DNA from: Liopterus haemorrhoidalis
Taxonomy: Eukaryota > Arthropoda > Insecta > Coleoptera > Dytiscidae
Length of the DNA: 64,000 bases
Reading direction: 5' to 3'
Assembly (NCBI GenBank): GCA_963971575.1
Contig: OZ020623.1
Span: 16,246,980 to 16,310,979 of the forward strand
Shown in pieces: positions 42,466 through 51,637 of this stretch. The notes below the pieces were generated by a model that saw nothing but the letters and a program-made list of their open reading frames with translations, had not been told where the DNA came from and made no database searches. The number at the start of each line of letters is the position of its first letter. The stretch's first letter is position 1. Both the position numbers and the translations under genes were made by a program.

Positions 42466-43738
42466 CAAGGGTTACTTTTCATGTTTTTACAAACGACCAC
42501 TAGATGGCGATATTGAAATGTGTCATTAATATATTCGTAAAATTTGACATTTGTTATTGTGAAATCAGTGGCAGCTCATAAATTGACCAAGTAGTTTGTT
42601 GACAGTGAGCGTTAAAAAAACAAGTTGGTGAAAAAATGGATACTACTTGTGAAGGTTTTCGTTGGATGATTTTTTACGATTTTTGTAAAGGCCTAACTCA
42701 ACAACCGTGGATAGATTTGTTCCGTTCAACTTTTGGTAATGTAGCACCATCAGAAAAGACTGTTTACAATTGGTTTGCAGAATTTCGTCATGGGCATGCG
42801 TCCGTCAGTGATGAATTTCGCGAAGGTCGACCAAAATCTATTGTGATTCACAAAAACATCAATGCTGTGCGCAAAATGATTGAAGAAGATCGGCATGAGA
42901 CTTATCGTGAGATAGAGACATCCTTTGGTATATCGCAGACTGAAGTACATTCGATTTTCCATTAATATTTAGCTGTAAAAAAGATCTGTTCCCGACAGAT
43001 TCCGCATAATTTGACCGAAACTCAAAAAAAAGGCTCGTGTTGATTGGTGTAAGGGAATTCTAAAAAAAATCAACCTAGGCACTGCAAAATCCGTATACAA
43101 CATCGTTACAGTTGACGAAACTTGGATTTATTCATATGAACCGGAAACTAAGCAACAATCTACTGTTTGGGTCTTCCAAGATGAAACGAAACCCACTAAA
43201 GTTGTTCGTTCACGAAGTACCTCCAAGAAAATGATTGCTTATTTCTTCGGTTGTACTGGACATGTCGCAACCATTTCTTTAGAGGATCGGACAACAGTTA
43301 ATACTGAATGGTATACAACAATTTGTTTGCCAAAAGTCATGCCAATATCAGGAAAAAGAAAACAAAAACGTCGCATCTCTCTTCATCAAGACAAAGCAAG
43401 CTCCCACGTCAAACAATTGATTATTTGAATGAGAAAAACATCGAATTAAAGTCTCATTGTCCGTATTCACCTGACCCTAACGACTTTTTTTTTGTTCTCC
43501 AATGTCCAATAAAAAATGTGTGGACACCGATTTTCATCACCTCAAGAAGCTGTTGATGCCTTCGAAAACCATATTTTTGAGACACCAACTTCAGAGTGGA
43601 TTTTTTTTTTTCGAGTATTGGTTTGAACGCTTGCAAAAGTGTATAAATCTTAAGGCGAATATTTTGAAAAGTAATAAAACAGTTTGTTCAAAAAAAAAAT
43701 CTTTCTTAGTTTTTGTAAATACTTAAAGATATCTCTCG
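42466..43738 (+). mobile_element. Mariner C2, full length (1273 bp)
   Basis: TIRs CAAGGGTTACTTTTCATGTT at left and, in reverse, CGAGAGATATCTTTAAGTAT at right. TA flanks (42464-42465, 43739-43740). Length is typical for mariner. Confidence 0.93.
42636..43720 (+). pseudogene. Mariner C2 transposase, complete but inactivated
   Basis: ATG at 42636. The first 109 residues are open: GFRWMIFYDFCKGLTQQPW, APSEKTVYNWFAEFRHGHAS, SIVIHKNINAVRKMIEED, SFGISQTEVHSIF. After TAA at 42963 the frames continue AVKKICSRQIPHNLTE, IVTVDETWIYSYEPETKQQS-like coding in the next frame (first Asp), TVWVFQDETKPTKVV, EWYTTICLPKVM, HQDKASSHVKQL (second Asp), and SPDPNDFFFV (third), then EYWFERLQKCINLKANI. About four frameshifts. 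All catalytic regions are still recognisable, so it is the best template for this family here. Confidence 0.92.
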
Positions 43739-43830
43739 TATTATATTGATTAAATGTAACTTTTAATAAATAAAATGTTTCTTCAATTTTTGTCAATAAA
43801 ACGGGACGAACTTTTATATCAATCCAAATA

Positions 43831-44001
43831 CATAATTTTTTAAAATTAATTTTTAACGTAAGTGTATTATTTATTTTGTTTATTTCAGATGGGCTGCGTT
43901 AGACGCAAATAGCCTTTGTTGCTGTGCGCTAAAAATTTTAACTGACTAACTTATTTTGTTAATTTGAATACCTATGGTTGGAAATACTAAGACCTTAGAT
44001 T
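43831..44001. other. Short spacer, no gene
   Basis: Nothing recognised; ends in the TSD CTTAGATT of the following hAT MITE. Confidence 0.6.
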
Positions 44002-44138
44002 CAGGGCTTCGAACCGAAACTGAACCGAAAACCGTAAACCGAAAAAAAAACGTTATTTTTGTCGGAACGAAAACCGGAGCTGAATCGAAAAAAAATATCG
44101 GTTTATTTCGGTTCAGATAATGTTTATAGGAGTGAAAC

Positions 44139-44343
44139 TGTTAAAATATAAATAATTGGTATAATTATGAATCTATTTTGACAGTGACTAAGTAGTCATA
44201 GTTACTGATAATAATGAAATAAATAATAATAAAATTGTAGAACATATATTTTGAAGTGTAATTATGTTCTTTAATAATAATAAAGTATATTAAAATAATA
44301 TAATATAAAATATCATCACATTACAAAGTACCTTCTTCTAACA
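44139..44343 (+). repeat. Copia 1 left LTR
   Basis: Starts TGTTAAAATATAAATAATTG and ends CTTCTAACA. Contains AATAAATAATAATAAA-type poly(A) signals. Confidence 0.96.
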
Positions 44344-44357
44344 GGTTATGGGCCCAG
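44344..44357 (+). promoter_or_regulatory. Primer-binding site (initiator tRNA-Met half type)
   Basis: GGTTATGGGCCCAG, the site used by Drosophila copia-like elements, where a fragment of initiator tRNA-Met primes minus-strand DNA. Confidence 0.9.
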
Positions 44358-44403
44358 AGAAGGGACAAAAGTAAAAAAAAAACTAGAAATTAATTAATTA
44401 AAA

Positions 44404-46365
44404 ATGTCAAATACTCGAGAAGAATTCACACAAATTGAAAAATTATTAGACAATAAAAATTATCAAATTTGGAAATTTCAAGTAACTATATTTTTAAAAG
44501 CGCAAGGTTTATATGATGTAGTGAATGGTACAGAAAAATATGAAGAAAAATCCCAAATTGAATTTATGAAAAAGGATGCAAAAGCACAAAAACTTATAAT
44601 AACAACAATTGATAAAAGACCTCTTATGCATATATTAAGTTGCACTTCAGCCAAAGACATGTTTAAAAAATTGTGCACTATATATGAGAGAGATACTGAA
44701 GACAGTAAATGTAATTTATTACAAGAATTTTTTAATTTCAATTATGAAAAAGGGAGTGATATCGCCTTGCATATAAGTAAACTGGAAAATTTAGTATACA
44801 GATTGAAAGCAGTGAATAATGAAATTAGTGACGATATGCTAATTTCCAAAATTTTATCAACTCTTCCAGATAAATATAAATATTTTATTAGTGCCTGGGA
44901 ATCCACAGAAAAAGGTTTAAAAACTTTGACTAATCTAACAGCTAGATTAATAAATGAAGAGAGCAGACTTGAGAATAGAGTTGATGAAAATATAATAGCA
45001 TTTAAATCGGTAGAAAGAAAATGTTTTAAATGTAAATCTTTTGGCCACATCTCAAGATTTTGCACAAAAACAGAAGCCAACAATGTAAAAAGATGTTTCA
45101 AATGTAATAGTTTAGATCATTTAGGGAATGAATGTCCCAAAGAAAATAAAAACCGATGTAAGATATGTAAGAAAACAAATCATGACGAAAAAAATTGTTT
45201 CTTTCGTAAAAAGGAAGATAACGAAAAAATTTCTTTATATACAGAAAATTATAATGGTCCAGTATCATATTATACAACACCTAATTATGAGACTAGAGCA
45301 GTTGATTTCATAGTAGATTCTGGTTCTTCAGCACACATGTCGAATAACAAAAAGCTGATTGAAAATATGAAAAATGAAAACATAGAAATTTCAATTGCAA
45401 AGAAAGAAGAAACTATGATAGCAACTGGTGTTGGTAAAATTGAAGACAAAAATTGTATTTTAAACAATGTTTTGTATGTTCCAAATTTAAGTAAAAATGT
45501 ATTAAGCGTTAATGCAATAACTGAAAATGATGGCGAAGTGAAATTTATTAAAAGAAATGTAACAGTAAAACAAGAACGTAGTAACGAAAAAGAAGTAGGT
45601 AAAAATATAGAAAAAGTAAAAATAAAACAAGAAAGTAATAACGAAAAAGAAGAAGGTAAAAATATAGAAAAAGTAAAAGTAAAACAAGAAAGTAATAATG
45701 AAAAAGAAGAAGGTAAAAATATAGAAAAAGTAAAAGTAAAACAAGAAAGTAATAATGAAAAAGATGAAGGTAAAAATATAGAAAAAGTAAAAGTAAAACA
45801 AGAAAGTAATAATGAAAAAGAAAAAGGTAAACATATAGAAAAAGTAAAACAAGAAAGTAATAACGAAAAAGATGAAGGTAAAAATATAGAAACTCGTAAT
45901 AATGATGAAACTGTTGAAAATAAAACCAATGAAGAAAGTGAAAACAGAAAAGATTTTGAAAGAGAATACAATGAAGAAAGAGAAAATATAGAAGATATAG
46001 AAGAGTCAGAAATGGAAGAGACTGTTAACAAACAAGCAGATAATGAAAAAGATATAGAAGAAATTGAAAATCGGAGACCAGATATAGAAGAAATTGAAAA
46101 TCGGAGACCAGATATAGAAGAAATTGAAAATCTGAAATCAGATATAGAAGAAATTGAAAATCGGAGACCAAAAAGAAATACTGAAACTCCAAAAAGATTT
46201 GAAGAGTATGTTTTTCTAACATACAAAGAGGCTGTAAATGGACCAGATAAAGAAAACTGGATGAAAGCAATAAAAGAAGAAAAAGAGTCTTTGAAAGAAA
46301 ATGGCACTTGGAAATTTAGAAGAAAACGAGTCTTTGAAAGAAAATGGCACTTGGAAATTTATTGA
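44404..46365 (+). CDS. Copia 1 gag-protease with charged repeats, no integrase
   Basis: 653 codons from ATG. Residues 1-200 are a copia-type gag (NKNYQIWKFQVTIFLKAQGL, LSTLPDKYKYF). Three CCHC zinc knuckles start at C207, C231 and C252. The protease has IVDSGSSAHMS (DSG at 305). After VLYVPNLSKNVLSVNAI, where the GAG-pre-integrase and integrase should follow, there are about six copies of a 19-residue unit KVKQESNNEKEEGKNIE (about 387-497), an acidic stretch, and four copies of DIEEIENRRP (550-589). It then enters the RT N-terminus (YKEAVNGPDKENWMKAIKEE) and is cut by a 43-bp tandem duplication that shifts the frame. Probably not a functional polyprotein beyond protease. Confidence 0.92.
   Translation: MSNTREEFTQIEKLLDNKNYQIWKFQVTIFLKAQGLYDVVNGTEKYEEKSQIEFMKKDAKAQKLIITTIDKRPLMHILSCTSAKDMFKKLCTIYERDTEDSKCNLLQEFFNFNYEKGSDIALHISKLENLVYRLKAVNNEISDDMLISKILSTLPDKYKYFISAWESTEKGLKTLTNLTARLINEESRLENRVDENIIAFKSVERKCFKCKSFGHISRFCTKTEANNVKRCFKCNSLDHLGNECPKENKNRCKICKKTNHDEKNCFFRKKEDNEKISLYTENYNGPVSYYTTPNYETRAVDFIVDSGSSAHMSNNKKLIENMKNENIEISIAKKEETMIATGVGKIEDKNCILNNVLYVPNLSKNVLSVNAITENDGEVKFIKRNVTVKQERSNEKEVGKNIEKVKIKQESNNEKEEGKNIEKVKVKQESNNEKEEGKNIEKVKVKQESNNEKDEGKNIEKVKVKQESNNEKEKGKHIEKVKQESNNEKDEGKNIETRNNDETVENKTNEESENRKDFEREYNEERENIEDIEESEMEETVNKQADNEKDIEEIENRRPDIEEIENRRPDIEEIENLKSDIEEIENRRPKRNTETPKRFEEYVFLTYKEAVNGPDKENWMKAIKEEKESLKENGTWKFRRKRVFERKWHLEIY
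45562..45892 (+). repeat. 57-bp coding tandem repeat
   Basis: About six units encoding KVKQESNNEKEEGKNIE variants, in frame; one unit has a 6-bp deletion (KHIEKVKQES). Confidence 0.95.
46051..46170 (+). repeat. 30-bp coding tandem repeat
   Basis: Four exact-length units encoding DIEEIENRRP; the third reads DIEEIENLKS. Confidence 0.95.
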
Positions 46366-46615
46366 CGAAGAAGAAGCACAGAACAAAAATGTATTAAAAA
46401 GCAAATGGGGTTTCAAAGTAAAAGACGTTAGAAGATATAAGGCAAGACTAGTTGTACGAGAATGTCAGCAAGAATATGGTCAAAATTATGAAGAAACATT
46501 TAGCCCTGTAATTAATAACAGTTCTTTAAAAATTATTTTAGCAACAGCAGATATATTGATAAAATCTTTGAATGCCATCAAATTTAATAAAAACAGGAAT
46601 AAAATTTTAGAATAA
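46285..46615 (+). pseudogene. Copia 1 reverse transcriptase N-terminal fragment
   Basis: After the 43-bp duplication (46285 and 46328 copies of GAGTCTTTGAAAGAAAATGG) the +1 frame reads SLKENGTWKFIDEEEAQNKN, LKSKWGFKVKD, YKARLVVRECQQEYG and YEETFSPVIN, the copia RT start. It ends in TAA at 46613-46615 after a sudden change (SLNAIKFNKN), so the palm with YVDD and all of RNase H are deleted. Confidence 0.9.
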
Positions 46616-46640
46616 AAATAAATTCATAATTAAGGGAGTG

Positions 46641-46845
46641 TGTTAAAATATAAATAATTGGTATAATTATGAATCTATTTTGACAGTGACTAAGTAGTCA
46701 TAGTTACTGATAATAATGAAATAAATAATAATAAAATTGTAGAACATATATTTTGAAGTGTAATTATGTTCTTTAATAATAATAAAGTATATTAAAATAA
46801 TATAATATAAAATATCATCACATTACAAAGTACCTACTTCTAACA
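46641..46845 (+). repeat. Copia 1 right LTR
   Basis: Same as the left LTR except CTACTTC in place of CTTCTTC near the end. Confidence 0.96.
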
Positions 46846-47216
46846 GAAACAAAATATAAAATACATTTTATTTAAGATTATTTTTTAAACTAATGAGCAG
46901 AAAAAATCGTAATTTTTTTAACTGATAAGTAAAAAAAAAATCCGCTTCTATTATTTCGGGAGGAGGGGGTGAACGACCAGAACCCCGTCCCCTGGCAGCG
47001 GCCTTGGTATGATTATTACAAAATAAGGAATAAAATGTTCTTCTAAATTATAACAGAAAATAAACTAATACAAATAAAAGCATTTAAAAATTTATTACAC
47101 GGAACTGAACCAAAAACCGAAAACCGAAAAAAACCGTTATTTTTGCCGGAACCGAACTGATATATATTTTTTTAATTGAACGGGAGCAAAAACCGAAACG
47201 AAAAAAATAACGATTC

Positions 47217-47400
47217 TGTTGGGAAGTTTAAATTTAAGCGCCAATATTTCGCGCTGTAGGCTTTTGTTTATTGTGTTGTTTATAAATGAGATTGACAGAT
47301 GTAAAAATTATTCAATATACATTTTCCATATTTATATATTTACTTTTATTTACACTTTAATTACTACCTGGAACTTCCTATAATTGTCCAATTTTCAAGT
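47217..47400 (+). repeat. Copia 2 left LTR
   Basis: Starts TGTTGGGAAGTTTAAATTTA and ends AATTTTCAAGT. The end is GT rather than the usual CA; the TSD and primer site fix this boundary. Confidence 0.93.
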
Positions 47401-47414
47401 GGTTATGGGCCCAG
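47401..47414 (+). promoter_or_regulatory. Primer-binding site (initiator tRNA-Met half type)
   Basis: GGTTATGGGCCCAG directly after the LTR, the same site as in copia 1. Confidence 0.92.
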
Positions 47415-47508
47415 GCATGTATCCAGTGTAGTAAGTGAATAAAAGGGTCAGAAATTAGTTAATAATTTTTTGACTGCTGAACGCCAAGTATCTGATATTG
47501 GGTTCAAG

Positions 47509-50500
47509 ATGGCAGAAAGTGGTAATAACATGGAAAATGTTGTAAACGTAAATGTAGAAAACGTAGGTGAACATTTGACAACAATGAGGCTGAATTGTTT
47601 AGATGGTACGAATTATAATTCGTGGAAATTAAAGATAATGGGTCAACTGATGAGAGATGGGCTGTGGCATGTTATAGAAGATGAAGTGCCACAATCTAAA
47701 ACACCTCAATGGATTGCAGCAGATCGAAAAGCGTTTGGAACTCTCCTGTTGGCATTGTGTAATGACCAATTAGTGAATGTGACTGCCTGCAAGACCGCAA
47801 AGGAGGTATGGACCACATTGAAAGATATGTATGAGAGAAAAACTTTCGCCACCAAATTACATCTGATGCGTAAGTTGTTTGGCATGCGGTATACTGGCGG
47901 ACCGATGCGACAACATGTGGCTGCAGTACGCGAAGTGACTCAACAACTTAGTAACATAGGTCAAGTGGTTGAACCAGGGTACATTGTAGCAGTGCTCATG
48001 AATAGTTTGCCAGAGAGCTACCTTCCGATGGTGACTATGCTAGAAGGTCACAAGGAAGAAGAATTAACAGTGAATTACGTCACAGCGAAGCTTGAAGACG
48101 AGTACGAGCGACGCCAACATGCTGGTAGTGATTGTCATGATAGCAGCAAGGCGCTACAGACATCCCACAGCGGAGGTAGTACTTGGAATCAACGTCAACA
48201 AAGCAAGACTGGTAAACCGAAGAAAGAAAAAGAATGCTACTTCTGCGAGAAGAAGGGTCATTTCAAGTCAGAGTGTTGGGCCTACAAGCGCTGGAAAGAG
48301 CAGCAGGGTGGTGCCAGCAACGACAATCAGAAAGGGGACAGCAAGTCTCGCAAACGTCAAGAGCGCAAAGATGAGAGCGGAGCCAGTGCACAAAGCGACA
48401 TGTACGTATTCACAGCTTTCACTACTGAACATTATGTACATTTTGCAGGAAGTGGCCTCGTTGGTCGTTGGTGTGTTGACTCAGGTGCAACATGTCACAT
48501 GACGAATAGAAGGGATGTATTTGTAGAGTTGCGTCCTGTGGATATAAATATTCATCTCGCTGATGGTACTATTGTCAAAGCTACAGGATCTGGTGAGGTG
48601 AAGCTATCATGTCACCTACCAGAGGGCGGAGTACATATGATAACAGTCAAAGATACGTTGTACTCTCCCGACCTCGATGCGAGCCTACTCTCCGTGCCAC
48701 TACTGACAAAACGTGGATTTCGGGTTGTATTCGACAAAAATGTCTGCACCATTGAGCGTGGGAAGAATATCATTGCTAGGGCAGTAAGAACAAACAATAT
48801 ATACTGTCTGGAAGCAGACGACAAGGCTGAGGAAGGCGTACTCCTTGGTATGGACCCTCACTGCAAGGGATACCGGATATGGAATCCGAAGACAGATCGT
48901 GTCACTGTGGCAAGATCGGTAAAAATAATCGAAAAGGAAATATCAACGGACAAGAAGAAGCTCAAGGAGACTATAAGCTACAATAAAATAACTGACTGGG
49001 ACGATTTAGAACCAGAGTCAGAAGGGGCAACGCCACTAGAGTCAGTGTCTGTTGAACCTCTCCAAATAAACGAAGTTGTGATTGGCGAAGAAAGAATTCG
49101 TAATCAGACGGAACAACGTGTTTCAACCAGAACCACTAAAGGTATTCCTCCAGAGAGACTCAGTTACAGGGCCGAGTATTCAAGGAACAAAGAGCCGGCT
49201 GGCTGGAACGAGATGATGGAGCTGCCTAAACATGAACGCCGTAGGTGGATGGATGCAGTAAGAGAAGAACTGAAATCTCTAGCGGAACACGAGGTATGGG
49301 AACTTGCTTCTCTTCCGGCAGGAAAGAAAGCGATTAATGCGAAGTGGGTATTCAAGATGAAGACCGATGCAGAGGGGCATCCCATCACCTATAAAGCAAG
49401 GTTGGTAGCAAGAGGCTTCACTCAGAAATATGGAAGCGACTACGATGAGACTTTTGCTCCAGTTGTACGACATGACACTGTGCGAGTTTTACTGGCGGTG
49501 GCAGCGACCCAGAAGTTGCACGTCAGGCACCTCGACGTCAAGTGTGCTTATCTAAATGGTGACTTGGAGGAAGAACTTTATCTCGAGCAACCTCAAGGTT
49601 TACAGAAGACAGGCCAAGAGGGAAAGGTGCTGAAACTAAAGAAGAGCCTCTATGGTCTTAAGCAGGCAGCTCGTGCGTGGAATCGTACAGTTACAGAAGC
49701 ATTCCAGCAACTAGGTTTTCAGCGTGGAAATGCTGACCAGTGCCTTTACACACGTCAAGAAAAAAAGGGGGTAACGTATGTACTCCTATATGTAGATGAT
49801 ATCCTTGTTGTTGGAACCACACCAGAGGTAACCAAACGGGTTAATGATCAACTCCAGGGCCATTTTCAGATGAAAGATCTGGGAGATGTGCATTTCTACC
49901 TTGGAGTGCAAATTGATCGAGATGAAGATGGGTCCTTTTTGTTGGGACAGTCTACAAAAATTAGACAATTACTTGAGGAGCAGGGCATGCAAGACGCAAG
50001 ACCTGTGGCAACGCCCATGGAGACAGGTTTTCCGTCATCCACTTCCACCGAGAGCAAGGAGCTACCAAATAACAATATGTATAGAAAAGTAGTGGGATCA
50101 CTACTGTACTTAGCAACAGTAACGCGGCCGGATATTGCAGTTGCGGTCGGTTACCTGTGCAGGAGTGTAGAAAAACCAACCGAAAGGGATTGGAATGCAG
50201 CTAAGCGCGTGATGCGTTATTTGAAGGCCACCCAGTCGAAACAGCTGCGTTTATCATCAAGTGGATCGATGATTATGAAATGCTACGTAGATGCCGATTG
50301 GGCCGGCGACCGGCGTGATCGAAAGTCAACGAGCGGACATGTTTTCGTTATTGGCCGTAATGTCATTGCGTGGTCAAGCCATAAACAAAGCACCGTGGCT
50401 ATGTCCTCTACTGAAGCAGAGTATATTGCTGCATCGAGAGCTGCAAGAGAGCTGGTATGGCTACGACAACTGTTGCAAGACATAGGAGAGTCAGTAGTCG

Positions 50501-50739
50501 GTGCAACAACGGTGTACGAGGATAACCAAGGATGCATCAAGTTGGTGGCGTCGGAACGGTGTGGCCAAAGAACAAAACACATCGACATTCACCACCATTA
50601 TCTGAGAGATCTTCGAGAGAAAGGCATCATTAAAATGGAATATTGCCCCACTGATGAGATGGTGGCTGATATTTTCACCAAACCTCTGTGCCGCGACTTG
50701 TTTGAGAAGTGCTGCAAGAAACTAGGACTGTGGCACTAG
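47509..50739 (+). CDS. Copia 2 polyprotein: gag, protease, RT, RNase H; integrase deleted
   Basis: 1076 residues from the first ATG at 47509 (an upstream in-frame TTG is not needed). Order: gag (LDGTNYNSWKLKIMGQLMRD, LMNSLPESYLPMV), one CCHC knuckle from C243 (CYFCEKKGHFKSEC), protease CVDSGATCHMTN (DSG 324-326), then LYSPDLDASLLSVPLL. At about residue 440 the chain passes from YCLEADDKAEEG straight into VLLGMDPHCKGYRIWNPKTD, the end of a copia integrase; the HHCC zinc region and the DDE core are absent, in frame. RT follows (KARLVARGFTQKYGSDYDET, HLDVKCAYLNGDLEEELYLE, YVDD from 761), then RNase H (YVDADWAGDRRDRKSTSGH, SSTEAEYIA, EDNQGCIKL) to IFTKPL. No stops or frameshifts. Confidence 0.95.
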   Translation: MAESGNNMENVVNVNVENVGEHLTTMRLNCLDGTNYNSWKLKIMGQLMRDGLWHVIEDEVPQSKTPQWIAADRKAFGTLLLALCNDQLVNVTACKTAKEVWTTLKDMYERKTFATKLHLMRKLFGMRYTGGPMRQHVAAVREVTQQLSNIGQVVEPGYIVAVLMNSLPESYLPMVTMLEGHKEEELTVNYVTAKLEDEYERRQHAGSDCHDSSKALQTSHSGGSTWNQRQQSKTGKPKKEKECYFCEKKGHFKSECWAYKRWKEQQGGASNDNQKGDSKSRKRQERKDESGASAQSDMYVFTAFTTEHYVHFAGSGLVGRWCVDSGATCHMTNRRDVFVELRPVDINIHLADGTIVKATGSGEVKLSCHLPEGGVHMITVKDTLYSPDLDASLLSVPLLTKRGFRVVFDKNVCTIERGKNIIARAVRTNNIYCLEADDKAEEGVLLGMDPHCKGYRIWNPKTDRVTVARSVKIIEKEISTDKKKLKETISYNKITDWDDLEPESEGATPLESVSVEPLQINEVVIGEERIRNQTEQRVSTRTTKGIPPERLSYRAEYSRNKEPAGWNEMMELPKHERRRWMDAVREELKSLAEHEVWELASLPAGKKAINAKWVFKMKTDAEGHPITYKARLVARGFTQKYGSDYDETFAPVVRHDTVRVLLAVAATQKLHVRHLDVKCAYLNGDLEEELYLEQPQGLQKTGQEGKVLKLKKSLYGLKQAARAWNRTVTEAFQQLGFQRGNADQCLYTRQEKKGVTYVLLYVDDILVVGTTPEVTKRVNDQLQGHFQMKDLGDVHFYLGVQIDRDEDGSFLLGQSTKIRQLLEEQGMQDARPVATPMETGFPSSTSTESKELPNNNMYRKVVGSLLYLATVTRPDIAVAVGYLCRSVEKPTERDWNAAKRVMRYLKATQSKQLRLSSSGSMIMKCYVDADWAGDRRDRKSTSGHVFVIGRNVIAWSSHKQSTVAMSSTEAEYIAASRAARELVWLRQLLQDIGESVVGATTVYEDNQGCIKLVASERCGQRTKHIDIHHHYLRDLREKGIIKMEYCPTDEMVADIFTKPLCRDLFEKCCKKLGLWH

Positions 50740-50767
50740 AATGCCGCGCTTCATTGGCGAGAAGGGG

Positions 50768-50951
50768 TGTTGGGAAGTTTAAATTTAAGCGCCAATATTT
50801 CGCGCTGTAGGCTTTTGTTTATTGTGTTGTTTATAAATGAGATTGACAGATGTAAAAATTATTCAATATACATTTTCCATATTTATATATTTACTTTTAT
50901 TTACACTTTAATTACTACCTGGAACTTCCTATAATTGTCCAATTTTCAAGT
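50768..50951 (+). repeat. Copia 2 right LTR
   Basis: Identical to the left LTR as read. Preceded by the purine tract at 50759-50767 that primes plus-strand synthesis. Confidence 0.95.
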
Positions 50952-50973
50952 GATTCGAAGCCCTGCTTAGAGT

Positions 50974-51637
50974 AGTAAATTCAAAAACCGCAACTTTTTA
51001 TTATTGACAGTTGCACGGATCAAACTTTGGTCATGAACTCTTTTTAACGATTAACCAGTTAAGAGAAAAAACATTTCTTGAAGAGTTTCAGTGTATAATT
51101 TCACTTTCTCAGTTATTTTCAGTTCTACTTTACGTTTTTCTTTGAACACACTTCTTAAGTTGGCCTCTAGCCTCTAATCAGATGCTTTGTTCGCACTTTT
51201 TTAAATTTTCACTCTTCTTAATGTTTCTCTTTTCCCATTTTCCGGAGTCCGGGTTGCTACTTTGAAAACTATTATGCTAAAAAATTCCGGTTAAAAAACT
51301 TGAAGTTGGGATACCCAATCCTAAATATTAGATTGAATTTCTATGCAGAGTTTTGAAGAAAAAAATAGGGTAGGAAATTTACGTAAAGGAAACGATAGAA
51401 AATTCTGTGCACTTTCCTTTAAATGTAGGAAAATGATAGGATCAATGAGAAAGATTTTAGTTAAAATTTTGTTAAATCTGGATAACATGCTACGGATTTT
51501 ACTTGTAATTGGTCTTTTTCTTAAAAGCAAGACTATGAGAGACTATCATTCGATTAATCGTTGCCATCTCTACGGCAACGATTAATCGAATGATTGAAAT
51601 TTTGATTTGATTTGATTATTTTATTATTGCAACACTA
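50974..51637. other. No gene; contains a 21-bp hairpin
   Basis: An ORF at 51343-51585 is basic and unrecognised. The perfect hairpin at 51545-51594 has arms ATCATTCGATTAATCGTTGCC around ATCTCTAC; its GTTGCCATCTCTA matches the hAT-like ends at 55030 and 58375. Confidence 0.45.

Larger units (their letters stand above)
41946..43828 (+). mobile_element. Mariner A2, 5'-truncated, split by mariner C2
   Basis: Right end TTTTATATCAATCCA, followed by AA and TA, matches the 3' TIR of mariner A1. The left end is missing: the copy begins in mid-transposase at 41946, fused to mariner B2. Mariner C2 is inserted at TA 42464-42465. Confidence 0.85.
44139..46845 (+). mobile_element. Copia-type LTR retrotransposon 1, integrase-less
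   Basis: Two 205-bp LTRs differing at one visible base, 5-bp TSD GAAAC (44134-44138, 46846-46850), a copia-type primer-binding site GGTTATGGGCCCAG right after the left LTR, and a purine tract AAGGGAGTG before the right LTR. The coding region holds gag, protease and a truncated RT only. Confidence 0.95.
47217..50951 (+). mobile_element. Copia-type LTR retrotransposon 2, intact frame without integrase
   Basis: Two 184-bp LTRs that I read as identical, 5-bp TSD GATTC (47212-47216, 50952-50956), primer-binding site GGTTATGGGCCCAG directly after the left LTR, purine tract GAGAAGGGG before the right LTR. One uninterrupted pol frame. Length is about 1.2 kb shorter than a standard copia. Confidence 0.96.
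44002..50965. mobile_element. hAT MITE P1, host to two copia elements
   Basis: Ends CAGGGCTTCGAACCG and, at right, CGAAGCCCTG, with 8-bp flanks CTTAGATT and CTTAGAGT (one mismatch). Internal ACCGAAAACCGAAA-type motifs and GGCAGCGGCCTTGGTATGAT match the 458-bp copy at 56386-56843. Removing both copia elements leaves roughly 500 bp. Confidence 0.92.

Noticed and set aside
45285..46307. Long minus-strand ORF (340 codons) rich in Ser and Phe
   Set aside because: It is the antisense of the copia 1 charged repeats; the repeat structure and the sense domains explain it. The same applies to 45502-45852 and 46025-46270 on the minus strand.
48092..48502. Plus-strand 136-codon ORF inside copia 2
   Set aside because: It is an alternative-frame shadow of the gag-protease coding region.
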